Below are positions 34,988 through 47,630 of a stretch of DNA of 64,000 nucleotides, in pieces (position 1 is the stretch's first letter; the number at the start of each line of letters is the position of its first letter). The DNA lies in the NCBI RefSeq assembly GCF_001440415.1, contig NZ_LLYA01000170.1:186001-250000 (forward strand), given 5' to 3'. This stretch comes from Bradyrhizobium retamae (GTDB taxonomy: Bacteria; Pseudomonadota; Alphaproteobacteria; Rhizobiales; Xanthobacteraceae). The notes under the pieces are model-generated. The model made no database searches and was not told the DNA's origin. It was given only the letters and a program-made list of their open reading frames with translations. Position numbers and translations under genes: made by a program.

Positions 34988-35476
34988 GTGGAACACCAGC
35001 CGGCCGCATCAATATTCCTGGCCCTGCAGGAAAGTGCGCTTGGTCATGTGATGCGCTCTTCGCCGGCGCTCTATCCTGCGGTCGAGATTCTGCACATTAT
35101 CGGTTTCGTGATCCTGGTCGGATCGATCCTGGCGCTCGACTTGAGGCTGCTGGGACTCGGGCGCACGCTTGCCATTCAACCGATGGCGCAATTGCTGCTG
35201 CCCTTGTCGCGTGCGGGCTTTCTGCTCGCGATCAGCATGGGCTTTTTGCTGTTCAGCGCCGATGCTTCGCATGTCGTGAAAAATCCTGCGTTCCAGATCA
35301 AGCTGCTTCTGATCGGTGCGGCGCTGATCAACATCGTGATCGCGCATGCCGTTCCATGGCGTTATGTTGAACACTGGGGTGACAAGGCGTCCGGCGCAGC
35401 CAAGGTGACTGCCCTGCTATCGATCCTGCTGTGGCTCGGCGTCATCTGCGCGGGGCGCCTGATTGCGTATTTTTAG
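34988..35476 (+). CDS. DUF6644-like membrane protein
   Basis: A 162-residue protein with about four hydrophobic segments: EILHIIGFVILVGSILALDL and FLLAISMGFLLFSADA among them. It starts four bases after the DUF6152-like gene, so the pair is co-transcribed. A conserved His (EILHIIG) might bind haem or metal; this is inference. Confidence 0.7.
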   Translation: MEHQPAASIFLALQESALGHVMRSSPALYPAVEILHIIGFVILVGSILALDLRLLGLGRTLAIQPMAQLLLPLSRAGFLLAISMGFLLFSADASHVVKNPAFQIKLLLIGAALINIVIAHAVPWRYVEHWGDKASGAAKVTALLSILLWLGVICAGRLIAYF

Positions 35477-35491
35477 CAAGGCCGCTTTGCC

Positions 35492-36067
35492 ATGTCCTGC
35501 ATTCGCTTTGCCATCTTCGCGTTCCTCGCCGGTTTGTTGGGTTCGGCGGAGATCGCCACTGCCGACGAAGCCGCCAATGCCTGGAAGGCGTTGCGCGGCG
35601 GGGGGCATGTCGCGCTGATGCGGCATGCCGATGCGCCGGGAGGCTTCGGCGATCCGCCCGGTTTTCGCGTTGAAGACTGTGCCACCCAGCGCAACCTGAG
35701 CGCCAAGGGGCGGGCGGACGCCGAGAAGATCGGTGCGCGGCTCAAGCGGGAAGGGATTGCGTTTGAAACGATCCTGAGCTCGCCGTGGTGCCGATGCATC
35801 GACACCGCCAAACTGCTGAACTTGGGGCCGGTCGAGACCGTTGCGACATTCGGTAATGTCGTGGTGCTGCGCGATCAACGAGAGACGCTAACGGCGGGCG
35901 CCCGCGCGCGCATCGCCAAATGGACCTCGCGCGGAAACCTCCTCATCGTGACGCACGGTGCGAATATTTCGGCGCTCACCGGCGTCTCGCCGGCCAGCGG
36001 CGAAATCGTCGTCGTCAAAGGCGGAAGCGATCGCGCTGAGCCTGCCGGCCGCCTGGTTCTCGATTGA
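35492..36067 (+). CDS. Exported histidine phosphatase family protein
   Basis: A 191-residue protein with a signal peptide (FAIFAFLAGLLGSAEIATA). The phosphatase core is VALMRHADAPGG (RH motif with the phospho-His) followed by RNLSAKGRADAEKIG, LSSPWCRCIDTA and VTHGANISALTG with the second His. Likely a periplasmic phosphomonoesterase. It begins 16 bases after the DUF6644 gene in the same operon. Confidence 0.84.
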   Translation: MSCIRFAIFAFLAGLLGSAEIATADEAANAWKALRGGGHVALMRHADAPGGFGDPPGFRVEDCATQRNLSAKGRADAEKIGARLKREGIAFETILSSPWCRCIDTAKLLNLGPVETVATFGNVVVLRDQRETLTAGARARIAKWTSRGNLLIVTHGANISALTGVSPASGEIVVVKGGSDRAEPAGRLVLD

Positions 36068-36467
36068 GCCAATTCGAATTGCCGTGCGCCCGCCCGCGCC
36101 TCACTTGTGCCGTAGCGGTTCCAGTTGGCGATCACGCGGCGCCGCGGTGCGTTAAGTTCCTAAGAAGCGAAGCTTCTCGGGGACGACGGAGGCTAGAAAG
36201 CCGTTCTCCGAGGAAAGCTCGAAGTAAGCCGTAAAGCCATTGCGCAGGGAAGGCCGGGATGCTCCCGCTGTACCTGTATGCTCGTGTGCGTGTTCCCGCC
36301 CGCGGGGGATGACAGATTGTGGTGCTTTGGCACTCGTCGTCATTGCGAGCGCAACGAAGCAATCCATCTATCCCACGCGACGCTATGGATTGCGGACAAC
36401 TCGCTTCGCTCGCCAAATGACAGTTTCGAGCGAACCGCCACGCTCTAGCAAGACCAGAGGAAGCCCC
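36068..36467. other. Intergenic region with palindromic repeats
   Basis: No gene is supported. It holds the repeat at 36338-36423 and GC-rich sequence. The frame open from 36240 into the GST gene is not supported before ATG 36468. Confidence 0.5.
36338..36423. repeat. Palindromic intergenic element (CGTCATTGCGAGCGCAACGA type)
   Basis: CGTCATTGCGAGCGCAACGA and GCAATCCAT on the left pair with ATGGATTGC and CTTCGCTCGCCAAATGAC on the right. This is a widespread alphaproteobacterial palindromic repeat. Confidence 0.75.
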
Positions 36468-37103
36468 ATGCTCACGGTTCATCATCTCAACGACTCCCGC
36501 TCGCAGCGAATTTTGTGGCTGCTGGAGGAGCTCGGCACGCCCTATGAGCTGAAGCGTTATCAGCGCAACGCCGAGACGCGGCTGGCGCCGCCGGAATTGA
36601 AAGAGGTTCATCCGCTTGGAAAATCGCCCGTCATCACTGACGGTGACATGACCATCGCCGAATCCGGTGCCGTCGTCGATTACATCATCCGCCGCTACGG
36701 CCAGGGAAAGGACAAGCCCGCGATGATGCCGGCGCCCGGTAGCGCGGACTATGAGGCCTACAACGAGTGGCTGCACTATTCCGAAGGCTCGGCGATGTTG
36801 CCGTTGATGCTGAACCTCTATATCGGCCGGCTGAAGGAGGCGGGTGCGCCGCTGCATCCGCGCATCGACGACGAACTGGCGAACCACCTCGGCTATATCG
36901 ACCGCGCGCTGAACGGGCGGGAGTTTTTCGTCGGGGCGTCGCTAAGCGGCGCCGACATCCAGATGAGCTTTGTCGGCGAGCTGGCAAAAGTGTTCGACAA
37001 GCTCGGGCCCTATCGGAACCTGGCCGCCTGGCTGGAGCACATGCACGCCCGTCCGGCGTTCCAGCGCTCGGTCGCCAAGGGCGGGCCATACCGGTTTGCG
37101 TGA
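36468..37103 (+). CDS. Glutathione S-transferase
   Basis: A 211-residue protein. The thioredoxin-like N-terminal domain is VHHLNDSRSQRILWLLEELG to PLGKSPVITDGDMTIAESGAV, with a Ser in place of the catalytic Tyr/Cys region. The helical C-terminal domain contains YNEWLHYSEGSAMLPL and FVGASLSGADIQMSF. It conjugates glutathione to electrophiles in the cytoplasm. ATG 36468 is preceded by GAGGAAG. Confidence 0.85.
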   Translation: MLTVHHLNDSRSQRILWLLEELGTPYELKRYQRNAETRLAPPELKEVHPLGKSPVITDGDMTIAESGAVVDYIIRRYGQGKDKPAMMPAPGSADYEAYNEWLHYSEGSAMLPLMLNLYIGRLKEAGAPLHPRIDDELANHLGYIDRALNGREFFVGASLSGADIQMSFVGELAKVFDKLGPYRNLAAWLEHMHARPAFQRSVAKGGPYRFA

Positions 37104-37422
37104 GGGGCTCGTGTCCCGGGCGCTGCGGAGCATGAGCGGATCGGATGGTGCGCTGCAGACCCGGGACCCAGCTGGCTGGCACGTCCTGGGGAACCTGAGT
37201 CCCGGCTCTGCGGCGCACCGCCAAGGGGCGCTGCACCGCGTCCGGGACACGGGGCAAGACCCCCTTCATTCCCACCATATCTTGCATAAATACCAGCACT
37301 GTACCGCAAGTGCTTGGCCAATTCCGGCCGATGTGGTATCTCGCAGGCGTTTCTTTCGACCGCCACACCAGACCCGCCCGCTTCGCCCCTAAGGGTTTGC
37401 GGCGGTGGAGATATTTCGCCCA
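37104..37422. other. Intergenic region upstream of glyA
   Basis: 319 bases without a gene. The first half is the palindromic repeat at 37111-37250; the second half presumably carries the glyA promoter. No riboswitch-like fold was recognised. Confidence 0.4.
37111..37250. repeat. Palindromic intergenic element
   Basis: GTGTCCCGGGCGC at the left end pairs with GCGTCCGGGACAC at the right; inside, CAGACCCGGGACCCAG and CTGAGTCCCGGCTCTG repeat the CCCGGGAC theme. It lies between the GST gene and glyA. Confidence 0.6.
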
Positions 37423-38733
<1,311 letters not shown>

Positions 38734-38760
38734 GGTCTAGCAAGTCGAAGGTCCCGTTGG

Positions 38761-39243
38761 ATGCGTTGTCCTAGCTGCAACAGTCTCGATACGCAGGTGA
38801 AGGATTCGCGTCCGACCGAGGACTCGGCCGTGATCCGGCGGCGGCGGGTATGCATTGCCTGCAACTTTCGCTTCACCACCTTTGAGCGGGTGCAGTTGCG
38901 CGAACTGACGGTCATCAAGCGCAACGGGCGACGGGTGCCGTTCGACCGCGACAAGCTGGTCCGCTCGCTGCAGATCAGTCTCCGCAAGCGGCCGGTCGAT
39001 CCTGAGCGGGTCGAGAAGATGGTTTCGGCGATCGTGCGCGAACTCGAGAGCGGCGGCGAGGCGGAAGTTTCCTCGGAGGCGATCGGCGAGATCGTGATGG
39101 AGCATCTGCGCCAGCTCGACGACGTCGCCTATGTGCGCTTCGCCTCCGTCTATCGCAATTTCCGCGAGGCCAAGGATTTTGAGACCGTGCTCGGCGAGCT
39201 CTCAGGCGAGGACGAAGCGCGGATCGCCACGTTGCGCAAATGA
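38761..39243 (+). CDS. nrdR: Transcriptional repressor NrdR
   Basis: A 160-residue protein with an N-terminal zinc ribbon (RCPSCNSLDTQV and RRRVCIACNFRFTTFE) and an ATP-cone domain (VIKRNGRRVPFDRDKLVRSL). NrdR senses ATP/dATP and represses ribonucleotide reductase genes. Its stop overlaps the ribD ATG as ATGA. Confidence 0.96.
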   Translation: MRCPSCNSLDTQVKDSRPTEDSAVIRRRRVCIACNFRFTTFERVQLRELTVIKRNGRRVPFDRDKLVRSLQISLRKRPVDPERVEKMVSAIVRELESGGEAEVSSEAIGEIVMEHLRQLDDVAYVRFASVYRNFREAKDFETVLGELSGEDEARIATLRK

Positions 39244-40391
39244 TCTTCCGCATCCTGGAAGACCAGTACGGGCAGAAGATCAGGGAGTCCAAAGCGGCGG
39301 ACCAGCGCTTCATGCAGCTTGCGCTGTCGCTCGGCCGGCGCGGGCTGGGGCGCACTTGGTCCAACCCGGCCGTCGGGGCAGTCATCGTGAAGGATGGCGT
39401 CATCATCGGGCGCGGCTGGACGCAACCGGACGGGCGACCGCATGCCGAGCCGGAAGCCTTGAGGCGTGCCGGCGAGGCGGCGCGGGGCGCGACGTTGTAT
39501 GTGACGCTGGAACCCTGTTCGCATTTCGGCAAGTCGCCGCCTTGCGTCGACGCCGTGATCGCCTCCGGCATTGCGCGCGTGGTGTCGGCGATCGAGGATC
39601 CAAATCCGGAGGTGGCCGGGCAGGGACATGCAAAACTCCGCGCGGCCGGGATATCAGTCGATGTCGGGCTCGGTGCTCAGGAAGCCGCGCGCGATCACGC
39701 CGGGCATTTCCGCCGCGTCCGCGACAAGCGCCCGCATGTGATCCTGAAACTCGCCGTCTCCGCCGACGAAAAGATCGCTGCCGCCGGCCACAAACCCGTT
39801 GCGATTACGGGCGAGTCCGCGAGAACGCGGGTACATCTGTTGCGCGCGCAATGCGACGCCATCCTGGTTGGCATCGGCACTGTGTTGGCGGACGATCCGC
39901 TGCTGACCTGCCGCCTGCCCGGCATGGAAGCACGGTCGCCCGTGCGGGTGGTGCTGGATCGCGCGCTGCGCATTCCCGGCACAAGTAAGCCGGTTCAGTC
40001 CGCGCGGCAGACGCCCCTCTGGGTGATGACCTCAGATTTTGCCGAGGCGCCGGCCGCCGTGAAACTCGGTGCGGCAGGCGCGCAGGTGATACGCGTTGCG
40101 GCCACCGCGCAGCCGCCGTGGCTGGATCTATCGGCGGTGCTTCACGCGCTGTCCGACAAGGGCATCACAAGACTGATGGTCGAAGGCGGATCGCGGGTGG
40201 CGTCGTCCTTCGTCGCGAGCGGATTGGTCGATGAAATCTGGCTGTTGCGCGGTCCTGATAAAGTCGGCGCTGACGGCATTCCCGCGCTGGACGCATTGCC
40301 GCTGTCGGCAATCACCGGGTCGCCCGCGTTCAAGGTACGTGCTAGCGAAGCGCTCGGCAAAGACACCCTGACTATTTACGAGCGCGCTTAA
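39240..40391 (+). CDS. ribD: Riboflavin biosynthesis protein RibD (deaminase-reductase)
   Basis: A 383-residue bifunctional enzyme. The deaminase domain has the zinc motifs HAEPEAL and LEPCSHFGKSPPC; the reductase domain has HVILKLAVSADEKIAA and MVEGGSRVASSFVASGLVDE. It performs the second and third steps of riboflavin synthesis. About 20 residues precede the usual start (SKAADQRFMQLAL), but the nrdR overlap (ATGA) supports ATG 39240. Confidence 0.95.
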   Translation: MIFRILEDQYGQKIRESKAADQRFMQLALSLGRRGLGRTWSNPAVGAVIVKDGVIIGRGWTQPDGRPHAEPEALRRAGEAARGATLYVTLEPCSHFGKSPPCVDAVIASGIARVVSAIEDPNPEVAGQGHAKLRAAGISVDVGLGAQEAARDHAGHFRRVRDKRPHVILKLAVSADEKIAAAGHKPVAITGESARTRVHLLRAQCDAILVGIGTVLADDPLLTCRLPGMEARSPVRVVLDRALRIPGTSKPVQSARQTPLWVMTSDFAEAPAAVKLGAAGAQVIRVAATAQPPWLDLSAVLHALSDKGITRLMVEGGSRVASSFVASGLVDEIWLLRGPDKVGADGIPALDALPLSAITGSPAFKVRASEALGKDTLTIYERA

Positions 40392-40999
40392 TGTTCACCG
40401 GAATTGTCACCGGCATCGGCGAAATCGTCGCCCTGACGCCAACGGCGCAGGGGCAGTTGCACCGCATGCGGATCGCCTGCCGCTACGACCAGACGACCAT
40501 CGCCGACGGGGCCTCGATTGCCTGCAACGGCGTCTGCCTGACGGTAGTCGCTTCCGGCGTCGAAGGCGGCAAGGCCTGGTTCGACGTCGATGCCGCCGCG
40601 GAAACGCTCGGCATGACCACGGCCAAGCATTGGGCCAAGGGAACAAAGCTCAATCTCGAGCGCGCGCTGAAGATCGGCGACGAACTCGGCGGTCATATCG
40701 TCGCCGGCCACGCCGACGGCGTGGCCACCATCGCCAGGCGCGACGATCTGCCCGATATGGCCCGGTTCGAACTGCGCACCACGCGAGAGCTCGCGCGTTT
40801 CATCGCGGCCAAAGGTTCGGTGACGCTGGATGGCGTGTCGCTGACCGTGAATACGGTCGAGGATGTCACATTTTCGGTGCTGATTATCCCGCACACGCTC
40901 AGCGTCACCACGCTTGGCGGCTGGGCAGCAGGCAGCGAGGTCAATATCGAGGTCGACCTGATGGCCCGCTACGCGGCGCGGCTCTCGGAAATGAAGTGA
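40391..40999 (+). CDS. ribE: Riboflavin synthase, alpha chain
   Basis: A 202-residue protein with two lumazine-binding repeats. It begins MFTGIVTGIGEIVAL, with the second repeat at GTKLNLERALKIGDELGGHIVAGH and a DGVSLTVN motif. It dismutates dimethylribityllumazine to riboflavin. The start overlaps the ribD stop (TAATG). Confidence 0.95.
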   Translation: MFTGIVTGIGEIVALTPTAQGQLHRMRIACRYDQTTIADGASIACNGVCLTVVASGVEGGKAWFDVDAAAETLGMTTAKHWAKGTKLNLERALKIGDELGGHIVAGHADGVATIARRDDLPDMARFELRTTRELARFIAAKGSVTLDGVSLTVNTVEDVTFSVLIIPHTLSVTTLGGWAAGSEVNIEVDLMARYAARLSEMK

Positions 41000-41085
41000 C
41001 ATGGTAACAGAGCGCGACTAAAACCGCGCGGATGTTGACAATTCTCACCGCTGCAAATTGCCAACACGTGGAGATGGATTGAACA

Positions 41086-41577
41086 ATGGCAGACGCACGG
41101 CGCGCACCGCTGAAAGACCAGACCGACATCACAGGCGCGCGCGCGCTCATCGTGGAGGCGCGGTTCTATGACGACATCCAGGACGCGCTGCTGGAAGGCG
41201 CCGTCGCCGAGCTGAAGGCCGCCGGCGTGACGCACGACGTCATCACCGTGCCAGGCGCCTTGGAAATTCCGGCCGCGATCGCGATCGCGCTCGATGCCGC
41301 CGACAGGAACGGCAAGCCGTATGATGCAACGATTGCGCTCGGCTGTGTGGTGCGCGGTGACACCATCCATTTCGAGATCGTCTCGATCGAATCCTCCCGC
41401 GCGCTGATGGACCTTGCGGTCGCGCGAAAGGTGCCGCTCGGCAACGGCATCATTACCGTCAATACCGAGGCGCAGGCCTGGGCGAGGGCGCGCGCCAGCG
41501 AGTTGAACAAGGGCGGCGACGCCGCGCGCGCAGCGCTGGCGATGCTGCGGATCAAACGCCGGCTGGCAAAGGCCTGA
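41086..41577 (+). CDS. ribH: 6,7-dimethyl-8-ribityllumazine synthase
   Basis: A 163-residue protein: ALIVEARFYDDIQDALLEGA, VPGALEIPAAIAIALD and GCVVRGDTIHFEIVSIES, the substrate loops of lumazine synthase. It supplies RibE. It starts 87 bases after ribE; no FMN riboswitch is seen there. It is three bases upstream of nusB. Confidence 0.95.
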   Translation: MADARRAPLKDQTDITGARALIVEARFYDDIQDALLEGAVAELKAAGVTHDVITVPGALEIPAAIAIALDAADRNGKPYDATIALGCVVRGDTIHFEIVSIESSRALMDLAVARKVPLGNGIITVNTEAQAWARARASELNKGGDAARAALAMLRIKRRLAKA

Positions 41578-41579
41578 CG

Positions 41580-42071
41580 ATGGCAGAGAAGAAGCCCGCC
41601 AAAACTCCCGACAAGAAAGCCAACCGCCGTGGCGCGGCGCGGCTCGCCGCCGTGCAGGCACTGTACCAGATGGACATCGCAGGCGCCGGGATCAACGACA
41701 TTTTCGCCGAGTTTGAAAGCCACTGGCTCGGCAACGAGGTCGAGGGCGAGAAATACCTGCCGGCGGAGGCTGCGTTCTTCCGCGACGTGGTGTCGGGCGT
41801 GGTCCGCGACCAGGCGAGGCTCGATCCTCTGATCGACGACGCGCTGCAGAAGGGCTGGCCCTTGAAGCGGATCGACGCGATCTTGCGCGCAGTGCTGCGC
41901 GCCGGCTCCTACGAGCTCGAGCATCGCAAGGACGTGCCGGGCCGCGTGGTCGTCTCAGAATATGTCGACGTCGCGCATGCCTTCGTCGAAAAGGACGAGA
42001 CCGGCATGGTCAACGCCGTGCTCGACCAGATCGCGCGCCAGTTCCGCGCCGACGAGTTCACGCGTGGCTAG
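41580..42071 (+). CDS. nusB: Transcription antitermination factor NusB
   Basis: A 163-residue all-helical protein with a basic N-terminus, RRGAARLAAVQALYQMDIAG and PLKRIDAILRAVLRAGSYEL. NusB binds boxA RNA with NusE during rRNA transcription. The gene follows ribH as usual in alphaproteobacteria. Confidence 0.95.
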   Translation: MAEKKPAKTPDKKANRRGAARLAAVQALYQMDIAGAGINDIFAEFESHWLGNEVEGEKYLPAEAAFFRDVVSGVVRDQARLDPLIDDALQKGWPLKRIDAILRAVLRAGSYELEHRKDVPGRVVVSEYVDVAHAFVEKDETGMVNAVLDQIARQFRADEFTRG

Positions 42072-43056
42072 CGGCAAACCAGTGTCCGGCGAGGACTGGC
42101 TGATCGCGCGCTATTTCCGGCCGCTTGCGACTGATCCCGGTGCCTTCCGTCTCGACGACGACGCTGCGGCGCTGAAGCCGTCCGGCGATGACCTCGTGGT
42201 GACGACGGATGCGATCGTCGAGGGCGTGCATTTCCTGCCCGATGATCCGCCCGATGCGGTTGCACGCAAGGCGCTGCGAGTGAACCTCAGCGATCTCGCC
42301 GCGAAGGGCGCGACGCCGGCCGGTTTTGTGCTGACGCTAGCGCTCCGCAGCGCGGATGAGGCCTGGCTAAAACCGTTCGCGGCGGCCCTGGGCGAGGACA
42401 TCAGGCAGTTCGCATGTCCGCTGCTCGGCGGCGATACGGTGTCGACGCCGGGGCCGTTGACGGTTTCGGTGACTGCATTCGGCCGCGTGCCGCCGGGCAG
42501 AATGGTCCATCGCAGCGGCGCCAAACCCGGCGAGCGCGTGATGGTCACGGGCACGATCGGAGACGCCGGGCTGGGGCTGGCTATCCTCCGCGGGGGGAAG
42601 GTGCATGCCGCCGCCGATACAGCCGCACGGGCGATGTTGGTCGGGCGCTATCGCATCCCGCAGCCGCGCGTGGCGATGGCCGAGATCGTTCGCGAATACG
42701 CCAGTGCTTCGATGGACATATCGGATGGCTTGGCCGGCGACCTGACAAAGCTCTGCGGCGTGTCGGGCGTGTCCGCCGTGGTCGATCTGGAGCAGGTGCC
42801 GCTGTCCGACGCGGCGCGGGGTTTGGTGTCGCGCGGCATTGTCGGACTGGAGACATTGATCGCCGGTGGCGACGATTACGAAATCCTCTGCACGATTCCG
42901 GAAGAGCGTGTTGGAGCCTTCGAAGCCGCTGCGCAGCGCGCAGGGGTTGCGCTTAGTTCCATCGGAACGATCGTCGTGGGGAGTTCAGTTCCGAAGTTCG
43001 TCGACAAAGACGGCAAGGAAATCGCGCTGGAACGGCTGTCTTACAGCCATTTTTGA
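42064..43056 (+). CDS. thiL: Thiamine-monophosphate kinase
   Basis: A 330-residue AIR-synthase-like kinase: RLDDDAAALKPSGDDLVVTTD, VNLSDLAAKGATP, GGDTVSTPGPL and SMDISDGLAGDL carry the metal and ATP-binding Asp residues. It makes thiamine diphosphate. GTG 42064 overlaps the nusB stop by eight bases and gives the family N-terminus; the frame upstream lies inside nusB. Confidence 0.93.
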   Translation: MASGKPVSGEDWLIARYFRPLATDPGAFRLDDDAAALKPSGDDLVVTTDAIVEGVHFLPDDPPDAVARKALRVNLSDLAAKGATPAGFVLTLALRSADEAWLKPFAAALGEDIRQFACPLLGGDTVSTPGPLTVSVTAFGRVPPGRMVHRSGAKPGERVMVTGTIGDAGLGLAILRGGKVHAAADTAARAMLVGRYRIPQPRVAMAEIVREYASASMDISDGLAGDLTKLCGVSGVSAVVDLEQVPLSDAARGLVSRGIVGLETLIAGGDDYEILCTIPEERVGAFEAAAQRAGVALSSIGTIVVGSSVPKFVDKDGKEIALERLSYSHF

Positions 43057-43261
43057 AGGCGTCGCATCATGCCGTCGGCTTTATTTCCTGCCGGCCATTG
43101 CAATTTCGCTGAAAACCTATAGGTTGTAGCGCATTCGATTACCGCCGAGCCTTTTTGAACGCGCCCTATGGGGCTTCCTTCCAGAGACATCGTCGAGATT
43201 GGATTTGAATCCGTGCGATCGCCGCGCGGAATGAAAGCCTATGTGCTTTGGAGAAGAGAAG

Positions 43262-43471
43262 ATGGCTACAGGAACAGTGAAGTGGTTCAACGGTCAAAAG
43301 GGTTTCGGTTTCATTGAGCCGAGCGATGGCAGCAAGGATGTGTTCGTGCACATCTCCGCCGTCGAGCGCGCCGGCCTTGGCGGGCTGGCCGAAGGTCAGA
43401 AGGTTCAGTTCGAACTCAAGACCGACAAGATGCGGGGCAAGGTAAGCGCGGAAAACCTGTCGCTGGTCTAA
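43262..43471 (+). CDS. Cold-shock protein (CspA family)
   Basis: A 69-residue single-domain RNA chaperone with RNP1 KGFGFIEP and RNP2 VFVHIS. GGAGAAGAG precedes ATG 43262. The 205-base upstream gap may contain a long 5' leader of the kind that controls cold-shock mRNAs. A terminator follows at 43515. Confidence 0.95.
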   Translation: MATGTVKWFNGQKGFGFIEPSDGSKDVFVHISAVERAGLGGLAEGQKVQFELKTDKMRGKVSAENLSLV

Positions 43472-43798
43472 GGCCTCGAAACGGTCGTTTCACGGATGTA
43501 CTGGAATGGCTTGTGAGCCCGCTCGATCCCGCCCGGGGTTGAGCGGGCTCTTGTATTTTGGCCGGGCCGAATACCCGATGCCCGCGGGCTCCAGTTGGCT
43601 GGACGGATTCCGGGTGACTCCTTTCAAAAATCGACGGTTTTCGCCCTCCGTGACATTGCGCCGGAGGGACGATTTTGGCATGGTCCCGCCCGATTTGAGG
43701 CCGCCCTTCTGGGCAGGGAAGGCCTGCTTTTTATGCGTCCGCCGCTACCCGCGGTGACGGCGCGGGGGTGGAACGAACAAAAAACTGAGGCAAATTCA
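43472..43798. other. Intergenic region between the cold-shock gene and hppA
   Basis: The cold-shock terminator (43515-43559) lies in the first third. The remaining 240 bases are the hppA upstream region; the hppA frame is open here back to 43595, but no start with a ribosome site precedes 43799. Confidence 0.5.
43515..43559 (+). terminator. Rho-independent terminator after the cold-shock gene
   Basis: Ten-base perfect arms GAGCCCGCTC (43515-43524) and GAGCGGGCTC (43541-43550) followed by TTGTATTTT. Confidence 0.85.
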
Positions 43799-45919
<2,121 letters not shown>

Positions 45920-45943
45920 GCCGGGGCGAGGCTGATCAAAACG

Positions 45944-45974
45944 AAAACCCCGCGGTGCGAGCCGCGGGGTTTTT
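45944..45974 (+). terminator. Rho-independent terminator of hppA
   Basis: CCCCGCGG (45948-45955), six bases, CCGCGGGG (45962-45969), then TTTTT; an A-run before the stem makes it usable from both sides, where the gene at 45974 ends. A diverged copy is at 48125-48156. Confidence 0.88.
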
Positions 45975-47509
45975 CATGCGCGAGCCCGGTCGAGCATCTG
46001 CGATATCTGCCCGTCCCATTCTGGATGCAGTTGCTTTAGTGGCGCGAGGAAATGACTCTCGGGCCCTGTCAACTCGTTCATGCGGCTTGCCCAGCGGCGT
46101 GCATCGTCCACTTTGCCGAGCGCGACATGGCAGCACGTGAGAGTTTCCAGTGTCGGACGAAAGGTCGGGCGAATGGCGAGCACCGTGTTGGCGGTCGCAA
46201 GGGCGCGCTCGGCTTCTCCAGCGAGAAGCTGTGCATAGGCGAGCAGATTGTACCAAGTGAGATTTTGAGGATCGTTCGGATTTAACGCCAGACCATGGTC
46301 AAGCGGTTCGATTGCCTCTCGGGCCAGGCCCGCGAACAGACGGGCCAGGCCGAGAACCAGATGCCCCAATGCGAAGCTTGAGCTCAATGCGATCGCTTTC
46401 TCGGCTGCCGATACAGCCACCAGCGGCGCGTTGCTGTATGCGTTGGCAATGGCGAAGGCGTAGTGCGCATACGGATCTCTCGGATCGAGTGCTATCGCGT
46501 GGGCCGCGGCATCCACGCCTTCCTTGCTGTCCGCGCCGGGCGCGTCGCTCCAGCCGTACGCGATTATCCCGGCGCTGACGCGCCCGAGCCAGATGTGTGA
46601 TTCCGGCAAGTCCGGGTCGATTGTACAAGCGTGGCGAAAGAGCGCCCGCGCCGCCAGGTGGCCGTCGCGGGTAACCTTGTGGAAATGCCACATTCCCCGA
46701 CGCACCAGGTCCCACGCAGTCATGTTGCCGGTATGCCGCATGGCCGCAACGTAGGATTCGCTTTTGAGAAGCTCGGGCTCGATCGCACCCGCTACCCGCT
46801 CAGCGATCTCGTCCTGGATCGCAAAGACGTCCGCCATCTCCAGATCGTAGCGCTCCGCCCATACATTGCTGCCGTCGCTCGCGTCGATGAACTGAGCCGT
46901 AATGCGCAGTCGAAGAGCGGATTGGCGAACGCTTCCCTGCAACACGTAACGCGCGCCAAGCTCACGAGCGGCTTGCAGCACATCGATCTGCTTGCCCTTG
47001 AAAATAAAGGCAGAACCGCGCCCGATGACCCGGAACCAGCGAAACCGGGATAGCGCCGTGATGATATCTTCGGTCAGCCCATCGGCGAGATATTCCTTGC
47101 CGACCTCGCCAATGATGCCGAAAGGTAGAACCGCGATAATCGGGCGCGACTGGGCATTGCTCTCAGCGCGCTGCGGCGTGGTGCTCTGCGCCCGAGAAGC
47201 GACCGGCCCAGCAAACCGGTAGCCGACACGCGGGATCGTCGCGATCCATTCGGAGCCGTCCTTCGCGGTGCCGAGAAGCTTGCGCAGCGCCGCGATCTGG
47301 ACTGACAGGTTGCTTTCCTCCACGGCGACGCCAGGCCAGGCAACGTCCATCAGGCTCGCTTTGCCGAGGATTTTGCCGGGCGATTGCAGGAAAGCCTGCA
47401 GCAGGAGGAGGCCCTTTTGGCCGACCGCGACCGGTCGGCCGTCCCGCGACAGCATTCCGCGATCCATATCAAGCATGAACGGGCCAAAGGTGAAGGGCTC
47501 GCTGGACAT
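45974..47509 (-). CDS. CadC-like winged-helix regulator with TPR region
   Basis: A 511-residue soluble protein. Residues 5-100 are an OmpR/PhoB-type winged helix (GPFMLDMDRGMLSRDG, VEESNLSVQIAALRKLLG, IATIPRVGYRF). Residues 120-250 are the domain IIAVLPFGIIGEVGKEYLADG with DVFAIQDEIAERVAGAIEPEL, common in rhizobial regulators of this architecture. The remaining half is tetratricopeptide-like helices (LDPRDPYAHYAFAIANAYS, ALNPNDPQNLTWYNLLAYA). It may control the divergent cupin gene. The gene pair lies between two copies of the hppA 3' end. Confidence 0.85.
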   Translation of the reverse strand: MSSEPFTFGPFMLDMDRGMLSRDGRPVAVGQKGLLLLQAFLQSPGKILGKASLMDVAWPGVAVEESNLSVQIAALRKLLGTAKDGSEWIATIPRVGYRFAGPVASRAQSTTPQRAESNAQSRPIIAVLPFGIIGEVGKEYLADGLTEDIITALSRFRWFRVIGRGSAFIFKGKQIDVLQAARELGARYVLQGSVRQSALRLRITAQFIDASDGSNVWAERYDLEMADVFAIQDEIAERVAGAIEPELLKSESYVAAMRHTGNMTAWDLVRRGMWHFHKVTRDGHLAARALFRHACTIDPDLPESHIWLGRVSAGIIAYGWSDAPGADSKEGVDAAAHAIALDPRDPYAHYAFAIANAYSNAPLVAVSAAEKAIALSSSFALGHLVLGLARLFAGLAREAIEPLDHGLALNPNDPQNLTWYNLLAYAQLLAGEAERALATANTVLAIRPTFRPTLETLTCCHVALGKVDDARRWASRMNELTGPESHFLAPLKQLHPEWDGQISQMLDRARA

Positions 47510-47630
47510 GCGGCGAGCTTACCGAGCTTTGGAAGAATTTGGAATTTTTCGGACCAATCTTTGAGACTCCGGCCCTCCAGACAAGTGATCCTGCGCATGT
47601 TGCCAAAGCAACCCGAACCGGAGAGATGAA

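Noticed and set aside
41000..41085. Possible FMN riboswitch before ribH
   Set aside because: None of the conserved RFN segments is present in the gap or upstream of ribD.
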